Numbered from the stretch's first letter, positions 34,323 through 43,203 are shown. The stretch is 64,000 nucleotides of DNA from Fimenecus sp045613685 (GCA_045613685.1 JAZLBL010000015.1:1-64000); one strand, 5' to 3'. Program-made: numbers and translations. The notes: generated by a model from the sequence alone, not told the origin.

Positions 34323-36350
34323 TTATTCTTCGTCCTTACGTTTGGCACTTACACCTATTACAACTGCAAGTGCACCAAAAATCACGCCCACAGAAGCAAT
34401 TGGGATAACCCTTCTGCTTGTGTCCGGATTTTTTTCTGACTGAACATTTTCAGTCTTTGTATCCGTAGTTGTTTCTTCTGTATTATTTTCAGTGGTTGTT
34501 TCAGTTGCAGTGTTATCAGGTGCTGTTGTGCTCTCAGTTGTTACTTCGTCCGGAACAACATCTGCAACCTGTGAGAGATAACTGAATTTTGCCATTTGCT
34601 CATCTTTCATTGGTGTGAATTTAATAGTTGATATTGTAGAAGTCATCTGTGTATTCATAAGTGTATATGTTATATCTATTGCAAATGGTTTTTCTGCATT
34701 ATCAAAATCGTTATTTACAGCTTCAATTTCAACAACCTTGCCCATTGGTACTCTCATTCCTGGTGTATAATCAAAAGTGATATCCGCACCAACTGCTTTT
34801 ATATCCCATATAGCTATCTCTGCTTCAACAGACATATTTTTAAGGACTAATGCTGTATCCTTTGTAGAATGATATCCTGAACTGGTGTTATCAAATCTTG
34901 CATAAATAATTTCAGAATTGTTTTGTGATATATTAAACTGTGGATACTCTTTGCTTGAATAAACAGTATCAATATCGCCCCACAAGAAATCGTGAACGAG
35001 ATTCTTTGAGTATTCGTCGTGCATAATCATACCATGACCTTGTTTTTTGATATACCAAGTGCTGTCTGGCAAGAATCCTGTTGACGCGTCAATATCAAAA
35101 TCAGGTGAAATATGGTAATGATTTGGATTATCGCAAACTGTATTCTTCTGAACATAATCGCTTGCAAAAGTTTCGTCCGCAAGTGCACAGTATGAACCAG
35201 ATGAAAGGTATGTATCAATAAGAATATCTGAATTGTATTTACCGTTAACTGAATCGTAGCCACTACCACAAACATAGCCTATTTTCATACCGCTTGACTC
35301 AAGGTCTGCAAGCTTGTTTGCAAGATTTAATCCGTCATTTGAAACATCGTTATGGAATTTAACTGTATCATTATAAAGTTTTCCATTATCTGTTTCATTA
35401 AGTCCAACATACTGAAGTGCATCTTCAAAATAATTATGTGGAACAAAATCCCAAAGAGATGGAATAAGCACAATACCTTCAAGCAAATCAGTATTTACAA
35501 GTGCACTGTTTACAACCTCAACAAGAAATTCATCAAGCAAGAGAAGTTGCAAAAGCCACTCCCAGTCTTTTTCATATTCGAAACCATGTTCAATAAAAGC
35601 AATAACATCTTCTAAATTAGCATCCACATATTCACCTGTAAAGAATGAGCCAACTGCAGATGTGCCCAAAGTTGCAGGGTCGCCGAACATTGCTCGTCTT
35701 ACATCACCCTTGTGACCATAATAGTAAAGATAACTTGTACCATACTGACCACCATGACTTAAACCATAAAGGTCAACCTGGTCTGCACCTGTAATTGCTT
35801 TTACTTCTTGAATATATGCATCAAGGTCAGCAGCAGAATCAACCTGACTCTGTCGCCAGTCCTGTGTAAAGCCGAATACATTTTCTGCACCTACTTCTTC
35901 CATTGCCATTTCAGCAACTACAGCTTCAGGAATATACTGCTCCATACCATTTTCAATAAGAGTTGATGCGCGGGTTGCCGCTGCGCCACTTGGGTATGGC
36001 ACAAGATTGTTTTTCGATGTTCCGTCGGGATACATTTCAAGAGGCTCAAAATACTCTTGCAACACGTCAACAATCGCATCACCAAGGTCATTTTGATTAA
36101 GTGTAACATCAGCAAGCAACTCGGCAATATCAGCACCGAGATTATCAAAATTCAATGGCCAAGCAAGTTGAACTTCGCCATTTTCATTAACAATAGGCTC
36201 GCCGTTTTCATCTGCATAAGCAAGGTTAGGACCTGAATAACCTTGTAGAATTACCACAGGTACTTTTTCTTCAGGTTTTGCAAAAACCCCTATTGATACT
36301 GTAGAAAAAATAATAAGAACTGCGAGAATAATTGATAGAACTTTTTTCAT
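34323..36350 (-). CDS. Secreted, wall- or membrane-anchored lipase-like alpha/beta hydrolase
   Basis: 675 aa. It starts with a signal peptide (MKKVLSIILAVLIIFSTVS, cleavage probably after VFAK or similar). The catalytic domain follows, with PVVILQGYSGPNL as the oxyanion-hole strand and the nucleophile elbow GLSHGG with Ser198 in VDLYGLSHGGQYG. A likely catalytic His lies in KQGHGMIMHD near residue 440. The overall pattern resembles lecithin:cholesterol acyltransferase-like lipases. Residues ~610-650 are a Thr/Glu-rich linker, then one membrane helix (VIPIASVGVIFGALAVVIGV) and a basic tail, so it is displayed outside the cell. The substrate is unknown. Confidence 0.82.
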   Translation of the reverse strand: MKKVLSIILAVLIIFSTVSIGVFAKPEEKVPVVILQGYSGPNLAYADENGEPIVNENGEVQLAWPLNFDNLGADIAELLADVTLNQNDLGDAIVDVLQEYFEPLEMYPDGTSKNNLVPYPSGAAATRASTLIENGMEQYIPEAVVAEMAMEEVGAENVFGFTQDWRQSQVDSAADLDAYIQEVKAITGADQVDLYGLSHGGQYGTSYLYYYGHKGDVRRAMFGDPATLGTSAVGSFFTGEYVDANLEDVIAFIEHGFEYEKDWEWLLQLLLLDEFLVEVVNSALVNTDLLEGIVLIPSLWDFVPHNYFEDALQYVGLNETDNGKLYNDTVKFHNDVSNDGLNLANKLADLESSGMKIGYVCGSGYDSVNGKYNSDILIDTYLSSGSYCALADETFASDYVQKNTVCDNPNHYHISPDFDIDASTGFLPDSTWYIKKQGHGMIMHDEYSKNLVHDFLWGDIDTVYSSKEYPQFNISQNNSEIIYARFDNTSSGYHSTKDTALVLKNMSVEAEIAIWDIKAVGADITFDYTPGMRVPMGKVVEIEAVNNDFDNAEKPFAIDITYTLMNTQMTSTISTIKFTPMKDEQMAKFSYLSQVADVVPDEVTTESTTAPDNTATETTTENNTEETTTDTKTENVQSEKNPDTSRRVIPIASVGVIFGALAVVIGVSAKRKDEE

Positions 36351-36414
36351 AACAATTCCCCTTTAAAACAAATTCCATATTCTTATTCTACACCCATACA
36401 ATCATAAAATCAAT

Positions 36415-36446
36415 AAAATAGCGACACCCAAAACGAGTGTCGCTGT
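36415..36446 (-). terminator. Intrinsic terminator of the 36482 lipoprotein gene
   Basis: On the minus strand AGCGACAC pairs with GTGTCGCT around a 9-nt loop; ATTTTATTG follows. It lies 36 nt after the lipoprotein stop. Confidence 0.7.
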
Positions 36447-36481
36447 AGAATTTTTTGTCTTGCTTTTGTTAACATTCACAA

Positions 36482-37633
36482 TTATTCAGCTGTTGTTTCC
36501 CAACCAAAGTTGTATGTAAGTGATGATGTGCAAGGGAATTCAACGATTACTGTGCCATAATCTGCAAGTGCACCCTTAAATGTAACATTTGCAGTGATAA
36601 TCATATTCTTCTCAAATGTTGCATAAGTCATCTGGTCATTAACTGCATTAAATCCTGCTGAAATCTTGCAAGGTGTGAACGCAATATCAAATGAGTTGAC
36701 TGTGAGATAATTTGATGCTTTTTCGAACTCTTTGAGAATTCCGTCTTTTTCACGGATTGTGAATGCTTTTTCAACACTTGCCAATTCTGGTTTTACTGCA
36801 ATATTGATTGTTCTGTAAAGCTCTGATGGAACGAAGATATATTCGCCCTCTAATTCGCCTTCTGTGTATTTTGCGTTATTGCCCTTGTCGTCAAGGTCAT
36901 AAACCAATGTTGGAACGATTGATGTGTAAACAGGTTGTGTAACAATACCTGTTTCTTTATCTGTATCTGTGTAAAGGTCATTAAGTGTGAGTGTGCTTGC
37001 TGTGTTTACACCCAAAGGATAAATAATATTTGTAAGGTCTTCACCTTTTTCAACTGGACCTTCTGAGCGCAAAAGGTAGCTGCCAATATCTTTAAGTGCA
37101 GTATCTGCATAAATACGGAACGCTGCTTTAAATTTATCCTGACCATCTAATTCATTGCCTTCTAAATCTTTGAAAACAACGCCGTTACCGTGGTTAATCC
37201 AGAAATCTTCTTTATATTCAACCAAAGCAGTTTTATTCTGTTTAATATCGTTGAGCGAATTGTTGAAATAATCAAGAACCGCTTGCTGATTTGCAACAAA
37301 CGCAGCCATTTCTTCATCAGAAATAAGGTCTAAAAGTGCTGGGAAATATTCCTGACCACCGAACTTTGAAACGAGTTCATAATATGAAAGTTTAACTTCT
37401 CTGCTATCGAGTTTCTTGTTAATATTTTCATATAAAATCGCTAATTTGTCACCGGGAAGAATGTCTTTAAGTTCACCATAAGTAAATGTGAAATAAACAT
37501 CTTTAAGGTCTGTTTTAACTGACACAGCCTCCGGTCTTTTAACTTCTGTTCCTGCGCCACAACCTGCAAAAGATGCAACCATAATAGCAAGCACCATTAC
37601 AATACTGAGCACTCTCATAAAATTCTTTTTCAT
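36482..37633 (-). CDS. Lipoprotein of unknown function
   Basis: 383 aa. A type II signal peptide ends in the lipobox VASFAGC, with the lipidated Cys at residue 25. The mature part is soluble and has no motif I recognise; it contains repeated beta-strand-like stretches and a well-conserved-looking end (FPCTSSLTYNFGWETTAE). It is likely anchored outside the membrane. It lies 34 bp downstream of the M28 peptidase gene on the same strand, so the two may be co-transcribed, but no functional link is visible. Confidence 0.8.
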   Translation of the reverse strand: MKKNFMRVLSIVMVLAIMVASFAGCGAGTEVKRPEAVSVKTDLKDVYFTFTYGELKDILPGDKLAILYENINKKLDSREVKLSYYELVSKFGGQEYFPALLDLISDEEMAAFVANQQAVLDYFNNSLNDIKQNKTALVEYKEDFWINHGNGVVFKDLEGNELDGQDKFKAAFRIYADTALKDIGSYLLRSEGPVEKGEDLTNIIYPLGVNTASTLTLNDLYTDTDKETGIVTQPVYTSIVPTLVYDLDDKGNNAKYTEGELEGEYIFVPSELYRTINIAVKPELASVEKAFTIREKDGILKEFEKASNYLTVNSFDIAFTPCKISAGFNAVNDQMTYATFEKNMIITANVTFKGALADYGTVIVEFPCTSSLTYNFGWETTAE

Positions 37634-37667
37634 TATATATTTTCCCCTTTCGGTGAATTATACCCTA

Positions 37668-38936
37668 TTAATATTGGTCTTTGAGACCTTGTTCGTCAAA
37701 CAAGAACACGGTTTCAAGAACAATTTTAAGCACATCTTCAATAGTTTTCATTTCAAGCATATTAACCTTATCAAGACGAGTGTGATAATATCTTGCTGGA
37801 GCAGGGTCCATACTTGTAAATGCAACTGATTTAATTCCACCCTGTTGCATTGCTGCAGCGTCAGTAGAGCCGAGTGGTGTTGTTGTAAAGTTAACATTTA
37901 TCCCCGCATTTTCTGATGCTTTCTTCATCAATGCACAAGCTGATTTATCCAACTTAACAGTTGCTGTCATATCCTTTGTAACGATACCCATAAATTCATA
38001 GTCACGAAGTGTATCAAGAGCTACGAAAACTGTTTCAACACCGTCGTTTTTATATTCGTCACCGTGCAATTCTGCAAAAGCCTTTGAACCACGAAGGCCC
38101 TCTTCTTCTGCACCCATTGAAACCGCAATAACTTCAGTATTTTCAAAGTTGATGTTATTGTTTTTAAGATAGAGCAATACTGCCATTGATGTAAATACGC
38201 CTGTAAGGTCGTCGTTTGCACCGTCAACAACTAATTTCCAGTTAACGAAGAAAAGAACTGCAATCATAAAAGGCACAACGATTGCCTGTAAAACAATCAA
38301 AACAATATTTGCACTTTCGTGGTCTGCAAAAAGACCGATAACACCAACAACAAGTGTCATGAGAAGTCCTAACAATGCGCCCGCAACAACAGTTGTAACC
38401 ATTTTTGGACCACCCATATATGTATATCTCCACTCATAAGCAGAGTCCATATGTCCACCAATAATAATGCGTCTTTTCACTTCGCCTGTTGCCTTGATTT
38501 TGCAAATTACGTTGCTTGATTCTTCTTTTTTAAAGAACGGGTCAAGCACCTTTTTATAAAGCAAAAATTCACCCACTGCAAAGAACAATGCAACTGCACA
38601 GAGAACAACAGAAACTATGTGTAAAACACCTGCAACTGCTGGAACAAGACCTGTAAATGCAAGAATACCCAAAACTGCTGCAATCAAAGCTAAAGCGCCG
38701 TCAATGGTAACCCAGCTCATAAATGCTTTTGGGCTTAATGTAAAGTTCTCTCTTGTTACTTCGTCAGCGATAGGTGTCATAAGCTTTTCTACATAATCCT
38801 GAGCCTTTTTCTCGCCTTCATAACCCGCAGGACGAGGACCTATCTGTTCGCACACTCTTTTGATTTCACGAACAGCAAAATTTGAACATTCACGCACTTT
38901 TGATGCGTAATGTGTATTGCTTTCATACGCTTTCAA
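37668..38936 (-). CDS. Membrane M28-family zinc peptidase, TTG start
   Basis: 422 aa. The metal-ligand motifs of peptidase family M28 are present: HMDSA, DDLTGVF and EEEGLRGSKAF, with a final YYHTRLD near residue 395. Unusually, the cytosolic-looking N-terminal part is followed by two hydrophobic helices (about 80-125) and two more near 195-240, inserted between the first and second metal motifs, so the enzyme is membrane-bound. An ATG at 38951 overlaps the Shine-Dalgarno site GGAGGT; the TTG at 38936 lies 7 nt after it and is the likely start. It probably releases amino acids from peptides. Confidence 0.85.
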   Translation of the reverse strand: MKAYESNTHYASKVRECSNFAVREIKRVCEQIGPRPAGYEGEKKAQDYVEKLMTPIADEVTRENFTLSPKAFMSWVTIDGALALIAAVLGILAFTGLVPAVAGVLHIVSVVLCAVALFFAVGEFLLYKKVLDPFFKKEESSNVICKIKATGEVKRRIIIGGHMDSAYEWRYTYMGGPKMVTTVVAGALLGLLMTLVVGVIGLFADHESANIVLIVLQAIVVPFMIAVLFFVNWKLVVDGANDDLTGVFTSMAVLLYLKNNNINFENTEVIAVSMGAEEEGLRGSKAFAELHGDEYKNDGVETVFVALDTLRDYEFMGIVTKDMTATVKLDKSACALMKKASENAGINVNFTTTPLGSTDAAAMQQGGIKSVAFTSMDPAPARYYHTRLDKVNMLEMKTIEDVLKIVLETVFLFDEQGLKDQY

Positions 38937-39036
38937 ACAGAATACCTCCATAATATTGGAATATACATTGTTTATTCTATCACAAAATTCTTTTTAAGTC
39001 ACTATATATTTTGAAAAAATTTGAAAAAATGCTTGG

Positions 39037-39065
39037 TTGACATATCCACAAAAAAAGAATAAACT
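39037..39065 (+). promoter_or_regulatory. Promoter of the VanY-like gene
   Basis: TTGACA (39037-39042), 17-nt spacer, TAAACT (39060-39065), 28 nt before the ATG. GAAAGGAC follows as ribosome binding site. Confidence 0.75.
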
Positions 39066-39093
39066 ATACTCAGTTAACTGAAAGGACTTTTTT

Positions 39094-39918
39094 ATGAAAA
39101 AAAGACGTTTGAAAATAAGATTTTACCTTTTGATTTCACTTGTTGTGATTTTAGGTACACTTTCAATTTTATATGCATCTCTCTGTCGTGGAAAAGGGTA
39201 TAACGAAGTCTCTATTGATTTACCAGAAACCACAACTGAGTATATTGAAGAAACCCCTGTTGAGCCTGAAGAAATCCCTGAAGAGAGCACAACATTACCT
39301 GAAGAAACAACCACCAAAGCACCTGTTAAATGGGATAAATACAACCCACAAGACCAGCTTGCAGGTGAAAATTGGGCATTGACACTTATAAGCAAAAAAT
39401 ATCCTTTGGGCAAGACATATTCACCAACACTTGCACCTGTTATTGAAAACAGTTCAATTACAGCAGATTCACGAGTTGCAGAAGCATATAAAGCAATGTA
39501 TGCCGCCGCGTTAAAGCAGAATATTGTTCTTACACCTTATGCTGGATATTGCAGTTATAACCGTCAGAAAACCAACTATGACAACAAGGTTAACGCATTC
39601 ACTTTGCAAGGTATGACACATGATGACGCAGTCGCAAATGCAGAGAAAAGAATTGAACCTGCAGGAAGCAGTGAAAACGGAGCAGGACTTTCAGTTGATA
39701 TTATCAGCGCAAGCGCAGGATTTGCATCAACTGATGAATACAAATGGCTTTTACAAAACGCTCACACCTTTGGCTTTATTCTTCGCTACCCAGAAGACAA
39801 AGTTGAGACTACAGGAATGATTTTCCAACCTTGGCATTGGCGCTATGTCGGTGTCACAGCCGCAACAGAAATGAAAAATAACAACCAATGTTTAGAAGAA
39901 TATTTAGGTGCTATATAA
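39094..39918 (+). CDS. VanY-like D,D-carboxypeptidase homologue with degenerate active site
   Basis: 274 aa. Basic N-terminus, one membrane helix (11-29), a Thr/Glu/Pro-rich linker (44-77), then a VanY (M15B) domain from about residue 88. The fold markers are clear: AEAYKAMYAAA, GYCSYNRQKTNYDN, and PWHWRYVG. The zinc motif S-x-H-x-x-G-x-A-x-D reads S193-E-N195-G-A-G-L-S-V-D202, with Asn in place of the ligand His. The catalytic Glu before PWH is Gln245. Only Asp202 and His248 remain. It is thus probably not a peptidase but a peptidoglycan-binding or regulatory homologue. The frame is intact, with its own promoter and terminator. Confidence 0.88.
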   Translation: MKKRRLKIRFYLLISLVVILGTLSILYASLCRGKGYNEVSIDLPETTTEYIEETPVEPEEIPEESTTLPEETTTKAPVKWDKYNPQDQLAGENWALTLISKKYPLGKTYSPTLAPVIENSSITADSRVAEAYKAMYAAALKQNIVLTPYAGYCSYNRQKTNYDNKVNAFTLQGMTHDDAVANAEKRIEPAGSSENGAGLSVDIISASAGFASTDEYKWLLQNAHTFGFILRYPEDKVETTGMIFQPWHWRYVGVTAATEMKNNNQCLEEYLGAI

Positions 39919-39928
39919 TATAGAAAGC

Positions 39929-39964
39929 AAACGCGGAAGAAATAATCTTCCGCGTTTATTTTTC
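39929..39964. terminator. Intrinsic terminator after the VanY-like gene
   Basis: 12-bp perfect stem AAACGCGGAAGA / TCTTCCGCGTTT with loop AATAA and ATTTTT downstream. Confidence 0.85.
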
Positions 39965-39976
39965 ACCAAACAAAAT

Positions 39977-40051
39977 GTAGGGGCGGATGCCCACATCCGC
40001 CCGTTTAGGTTTCATCTCATTGCGCGGGACGATGTGGGCATCGTCCCCTAC
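39977..40051. repeat. Compound palindromic repeat (two hairpins in inverted arms)
   Basis: Two 27-nt arms, 39977-40003 and 40025-40051, are inverted copies of each other, differing at four positions, and each arm is itself a hairpin (GGGCGGATG/CATCCGCCC and GGGACGATG/CATCGTCCC). It is GC-rich against AT-rich surroundings. Its last base is the first base of the stop codon of the next gene. It looks like one copy of a dispersed genome repeat. Confidence 0.75.
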
Positions 40052-40695
40052 TAAAACAATTCTTTATAATAATTATTTAGTTCTTCTGCATTAGCCATTT
40101 CAACAAATTCGCCACTTGTTGTTCTTTTCATAGATACCTTTTTATCAAAATCAATGAAAGAGTTGCTATTTTTACTATACGAATTTGATAATTCAATCTC
40201 TATTTCTTCGCCATCGTTCATAATTAACTTATATGTAAGTGTGCTTCCTCTATGTCGCAAACCATCACCGCTATAACATAATAAAACAGTTTCTATGTCA
40301 CTATAACTGTATACTATTTTTTCATCTTTTAAAAGGGAATTATATGAAATATTCTCTTCCGTTACAACCCAAACATTACAATTGCAAACAATTAATGCAA
40401 CAAGAATAACAATACTTATTATTGACGATAAAACTATATATTTTTTAGAAGTCATTTTTCGTTCTTGTGAAAAATAATATGTAACCGCAATAAATACTAT
40501 AATCAAAAATGGGACTGAAAAAAACTTCATCATATCTCTTTCAACAAAAAGTGCCGAATCATATCTTTCAAGAAAATATGATTTTATAAGAAAATTATAC
40601 AACAAAAACAATACTATCTCTGATGCCAAAGCAATTAATATTACAATATCAAGTTTTGAATATTTTCTGCTTTCATTTTGTTTGTTCTTTTTCAT
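40051..40695 (-). CDS. Membrane protein of unknown function
   Basis: 214 aa. Lys-rich start, then three hydrophobic helices (about 15-37, 56-76 and 85-106), followed by a soluble C-terminal domain that contains YSYSDIETVLLCYSG and YKLIMNDGEEIEIELSNSYS. That domain resembles small bacterial PH-like or DUF-type membrane proteins; I do not recognise the family. AAAGGA precedes the ATG by 7 nt. It is bracketed by GC-rich palindromic repeats (39977-40051 and about 40714-40741), appears even more AT-rich than its neighbours, and so may be a recent insertion. Confidence 0.75.
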   Translation of the reverse strand: MKKNKQNESRKYSKLDIVILIALASEIVLFLLYNFLIKSYFLERYDSALFVERDMMKFFSVPFLIIVFIAVTYYFSQERKMTSKKYIVLSSIISIVILVALIVCNCNVWVVTEENISYNSLLKDEKIVYSYSDIETVLLCYSGDGLRHRGSTLTYKLIMNDGEEIEIELSNSYSKNSNSFIDFDKKVSMKRTTSGEFVEMANAEELNNYYKELF

Positions 40696-40713
40696 TGCTT
40701 TATCCTTTTAATT

Positions 40714-40741
40714 CGGCGGGAGCTAAGCCCCCGCTCTACGC
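40714..40741. repeat. Short palindromic repeat upstream of the 40051-40695 gene
   Basis: On the minus strand GCGGGGGC / GCTCCCGC form an 8-bp stem (one G-U) with a TTA loop, preceded by GTAGA. Its GTAG start and GC-rich hairpin resemble the arms of the 39977-40051 element. No T-run follows. Confidence 0.6.
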
Positions 40742-40747
40742 GTGTTT

Positions 40748-41641
40748 TTAGTCTTTTTTGCCAAGCTCTGTAAGAGATGTTGCAAGACCTGCAAGTCCCT
40801 GAATTTCTGATGGAATAATAATTTTTGTTGCTTTGCCGTCTGCTGCTTTTTCGAATGATTCAAGAGCTTTGATGCTGATGAATTCTTTACTTGGATTAAC
40901 CTTGTTAATCATATCAATACCAGCTGCAGTTGCTTCTTGAATTTTAAGAATAGCCGCTGCTTCACCTTCTGCTTCACGGATTTTTGACTCCTTAATCGCA
41001 TCAGCACGAAGAATTGCAGATTCTTTTTCACCTTCAGCAACAAGGATAGCTGCTTTCTTTTCACCTTCAGCCTGAAGAATCTTTTCACGGCGTTCGCGTT
41101 CAGCCTTCATCTGTTTTTCCATTGAATCCTGAATTTCGCGTGGTGGCATAATGTTCTTTAATTCAACACGGTTAATCTTGATACCCCAAGCATCTGTTGC
41201 ATCGTCAAGCACTTCTGTAATCTTTGAGTTGATTGTGTCTCTTGATGTAAGAGTTGCGTCAAGTTCAAGGTCACCGATAATGTTACGAAGTGTTGTTGCT
41301 GTAAGGTTTTCAATAGCCATCATTGGTCTTTCAACGCCATAAGTATAAAGTTTTGGGTCAATGATTCGATAGAAAACAACTGTGTCGATTGACATTGTAA
41401 CGTTATCCTTTGTGATAACTGGCTGTGGTGGGAAATCCACAACTGCTTCTTTAAGGCTCACTCTTTTTGCCACTCTGTCAATTACAGGGATTTTCACATG
41501 AAGACCTGTATCCCATGTTGTATGGTATGCGCCAAGTCTTTCAATAACAAATGCATTTGCTTGTGGTACTATGCGTACGTTTGAAATGATAATTGCGATA
41601 ATAATAAATGCGATGAGTGTAGGGATAATTAATAATTCCAT
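40748..41641 (-). CDS. SPFH/stomatin-like membrane scaffold protein
   Basis: 297 aa. One N-terminal membrane helix (1-23) leads into the SPFH domain (VPQANAFVIERLGAYHTTWDTGLHVKIP, in part), then an Ala/Glu/Arg-rich coiled coil (ERREKILQAEGEKKAAILVAEGEKESAIL, in part) and a C-terminal region SKEFISIKALESFEKAADG. These proteins form ring-like assemblies in membrane microdomains and often work with NfeD, which is encoded 15 bp upstream. It is the last gene of the DUF1836-small protein-NfeD-SPFH operon. Confidence 0.92.
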   Translation of the reverse strand: MELLIIPTLIAFIIIAIIISNVRIVPQANAFVIERLGAYHTTWDTGLHVKIPVIDRVAKRVSLKEAVVDFPPQPVITKDNVTMSIDTVVFYRIIDPKLYTYGVERPMMAIENLTATTLRNIIGDLELDATLTSRDTINSKITEVLDDATDAWGIKINRVELKNIMPPREIQDSMEKQMKAERERREKILQAEGEKKAAILVAEGEKESAILRADAIKESKIREAEGEAAAILKIQEATAAGIDMINKVNPSKEFISIKALESFEKAADGKATKIIIPSEIQGLAGLATSLTELGKKD

Positions 41642-41656
41642 AATTTTTCTCCTTTG

Positions 41657-42100
41657 TTAATTTAATTTAGTTACAACAAGAGTTGTGCCATTGACACTCT
41701 TGATAACTGCTTTTTCATTTTCAGAAAGTGTTTCACCATTTTCGGTGATTGCTTTCCAATAAATATCACCCATTCTGACTCTGCCGTTTATTCCGTCAGT
41801 TGTGTCAGTTATGGTTACTATTTTGCCCAGAAGTTTTTCATTCTGGTCAACATCGTCAACGGGTTTCTTAATATATTTTTTATAGATTTTACGAGAAATT
41901 ACCATAAATATTGCACTTAAGAAAACGAATATAGCAATTTGCCAGATTGCGCTTTTAATTACAAATGATAATAAACAGGTAATTATCGCTGCAGGCACAA
42001 ACCAAATAGATACTAATGCAGCTGTGCTAAGCTCAACTATTAAGAAAAACACGCCGACTGCAACCCATATAATCCACGGATTAGACATTAGGTATTCCAT
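41657..42100 (-). CDS. NfeD-like membrane protein
   Basis: 147 aa. Three or four hydrophobic helices (about 10-30, 32-48 and 51-68) followed by a C-terminal OB-fold (GKIVTITDTTDGINGRVRMGDIYWKAIT, in part). This is the short NfeD1b type without the N-terminal protease, the usual partner of SPFH proteins in membrane organisation. AGGGAGG precedes the ATG. Confidence 0.9.
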   Translation of the reverse strand: MEYLMSNPWIIWVAVGVFFLIVELSTAALVSIWFVPAAIITCLLSFVIKSAIWQIAIFVFLSAIFMVISRKIYKKYIKKPVDDVDQNEKLLGKIVTITDTTDGINGRVRMGDIYWKAITENGETLSENEKAVIKSVNGTTLVVTKLN

Positions 42101-42112
42101 AAAATCCTCCCT

Positions 42113-42445
42113 TTATATTTTATATTGATAGAGTGCTGTTTCAACAGAATCTGCAAAGCTGTTTGATGCACCCCAGTCAAATCTTAAAAAGCCATGTCCA
42201 CCGCCACCGCCGACTGCGTGAACACGAGTAAACCCTTGAAGGTTATCAACAGTCAAAGTAAGGGTCAAACGGTTATCTGCTCTGTAATAATGCTTTTCAT
42301 AGACCGCCACTCTGACTTCTCTGCCATTTTCTGTTATGCAAATGTGTTCATCAACTTTTTCACCTGTGATGGACCCATTGACAATTTCTTTGTCAACTAA
42401 ATCCACTGCTTCTTCTGGTGAAATTCTCACCATAAACTCAACCAT
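42113..42445 (-). CDS. Conserved small protein, function unknown
   Basis: 110 aa, not recognised as a characterised protein. It is soluble with beta-strand-rich sequence and a conserved Gly stretch AVGGGGGHGFLRFDWGASNSF. AAAGGAGGGG precedes the ATG. Its position, 17 bp after the DUF1836 gene and 12 bp before nfeD, suggests that it belongs to the SPFH membrane-organising operon. Similar small proteins occur with unknown role in Clostridia. Confidence 0.8.
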   Translation of the reverse strand: MVEFMVRISPEEAVDLVDKEIVNGSITGEKVDEHICITENGREVRVAVYEKHYYRADNRLTLTLTVDNLQGFTRVHAVGGGGGHGFLRFDWGASNSFADSVETALYQYKI

Positions 42446-42462
42446 ATAACCCCTCCTTTAAA

Positions 42463-43023
42463 TTACATAAGTTGCATAAATGCTTTTTGTGCCATCTCTC
42501 TTATTCGTGTTGAGAGAAACGCCAACACCATTGCTCTCAATGCAGTTTTTAACTTTTTAACGGACACTGCATCAGAAATTTTAATTTTTTCAATTTGTGC
42601 TTCAATAACTTTATCAAGATAATCTGTATCAAAAGCCGAACACTCTTCACAGATATATATTATATTGCACAGAATATTGAATAAGTCTTTATCGGGTAAA
42701 ATATCGTCTGCTCGGTCATCCACCGACCCATTGATATAGCTCATCAGAAATGCTATCTGTTCAAGTTGCATTGAGCCACGCATCATATTTATAAGTATAA
42801 TGCGCATTACTTGTTCTTCACCATAGCGTTTTCCTTCGGGATTTTTTACCCAGCCACGTTTTACCCAATTTTGGATTGTTGACGGTTCAAGCCCCGTCAA
42901 CGCAGTTACCTGAGCCAAGGTGAGCCCTTTTGTTACCGTCAGAAGCGGAGAAATCAATGAATAACAATTTTCTGCCGCTGAGCTGTTAAAAGAAAGTGCC
43001 GTTCCCGGTATTTTTTCTAACAT
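42463..43023 (-). CDS. DUF1836 protein with N-terminal HTH-like segment
   Basis: 186 aa. Residues ~33-75 look like a MerR-type helix-turn-helix (GLTLAQVTALTGLEPSTIQNWVKRGW, in part, then EEQVMRIILINMM), the feature of DUF1836 (PF08876). The rest is helical (LEQIAFLMSYINGSVDDRADD). It is probably a DNA-binding regulator that controls the operon it leads. A 12-bp perfect palindrome sits in its promoter. GGGGGAG precedes the ATG by 10 nt. Confidence 0.85.
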   Translation of the reverse strand: MLEKIPGTALSFNSSAAENCYSLISPLLTVTKGLTLAQVTALTGLEPSTIQNWVKRGWVKNPEGKRYGEEQVMRIILINMMRGSMQLEQIAFLMSYINGSVDDRADDILPDKDLFNILCNIIYICEECSAFDTDYLDKVIEAQIEKIKISDAVSVKKLKTALRAMVLAFLSTRIREMAQKAFMQLM

Positions 43024-43057
43024 ATAGCTTTTACTCCCCCTTCATCATTGTAGCTTG

Positions 43058-43086
43058 ATTATATCACAGGTTCATATGAACTTCAA
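43058..43086 (-). promoter_or_regulatory. Promoter of the DUF1836-SPFH operon
   Basis: On the minus strand TTGAAG (43081-43086), a 17-nt spacer and TATAAT (43058-43063). Confidence 0.75.
43070..43081. promoter_or_regulatory. Candidate operator within the DUF1836 promoter
   Basis: Perfect 12-bp palindrome GTTCATATGAAC, lying between the -35 and -10 boxes and touching the -35. It is well placed for repression by a dimeric regulator, perhaps the DUF1836 protein itself. Confidence 0.5.
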
Positions 43087-43203
43087 GTTGGTTTTTCTGA
43101 CAAATTTGACAAAATTTTAACATTTTTAGAATGCAACAATGCATTTTCTTTGATTTTCATAAATTTTCTCGATTTTTCGTATATTTTTCTCGTTTTTTAT
43201 AAG

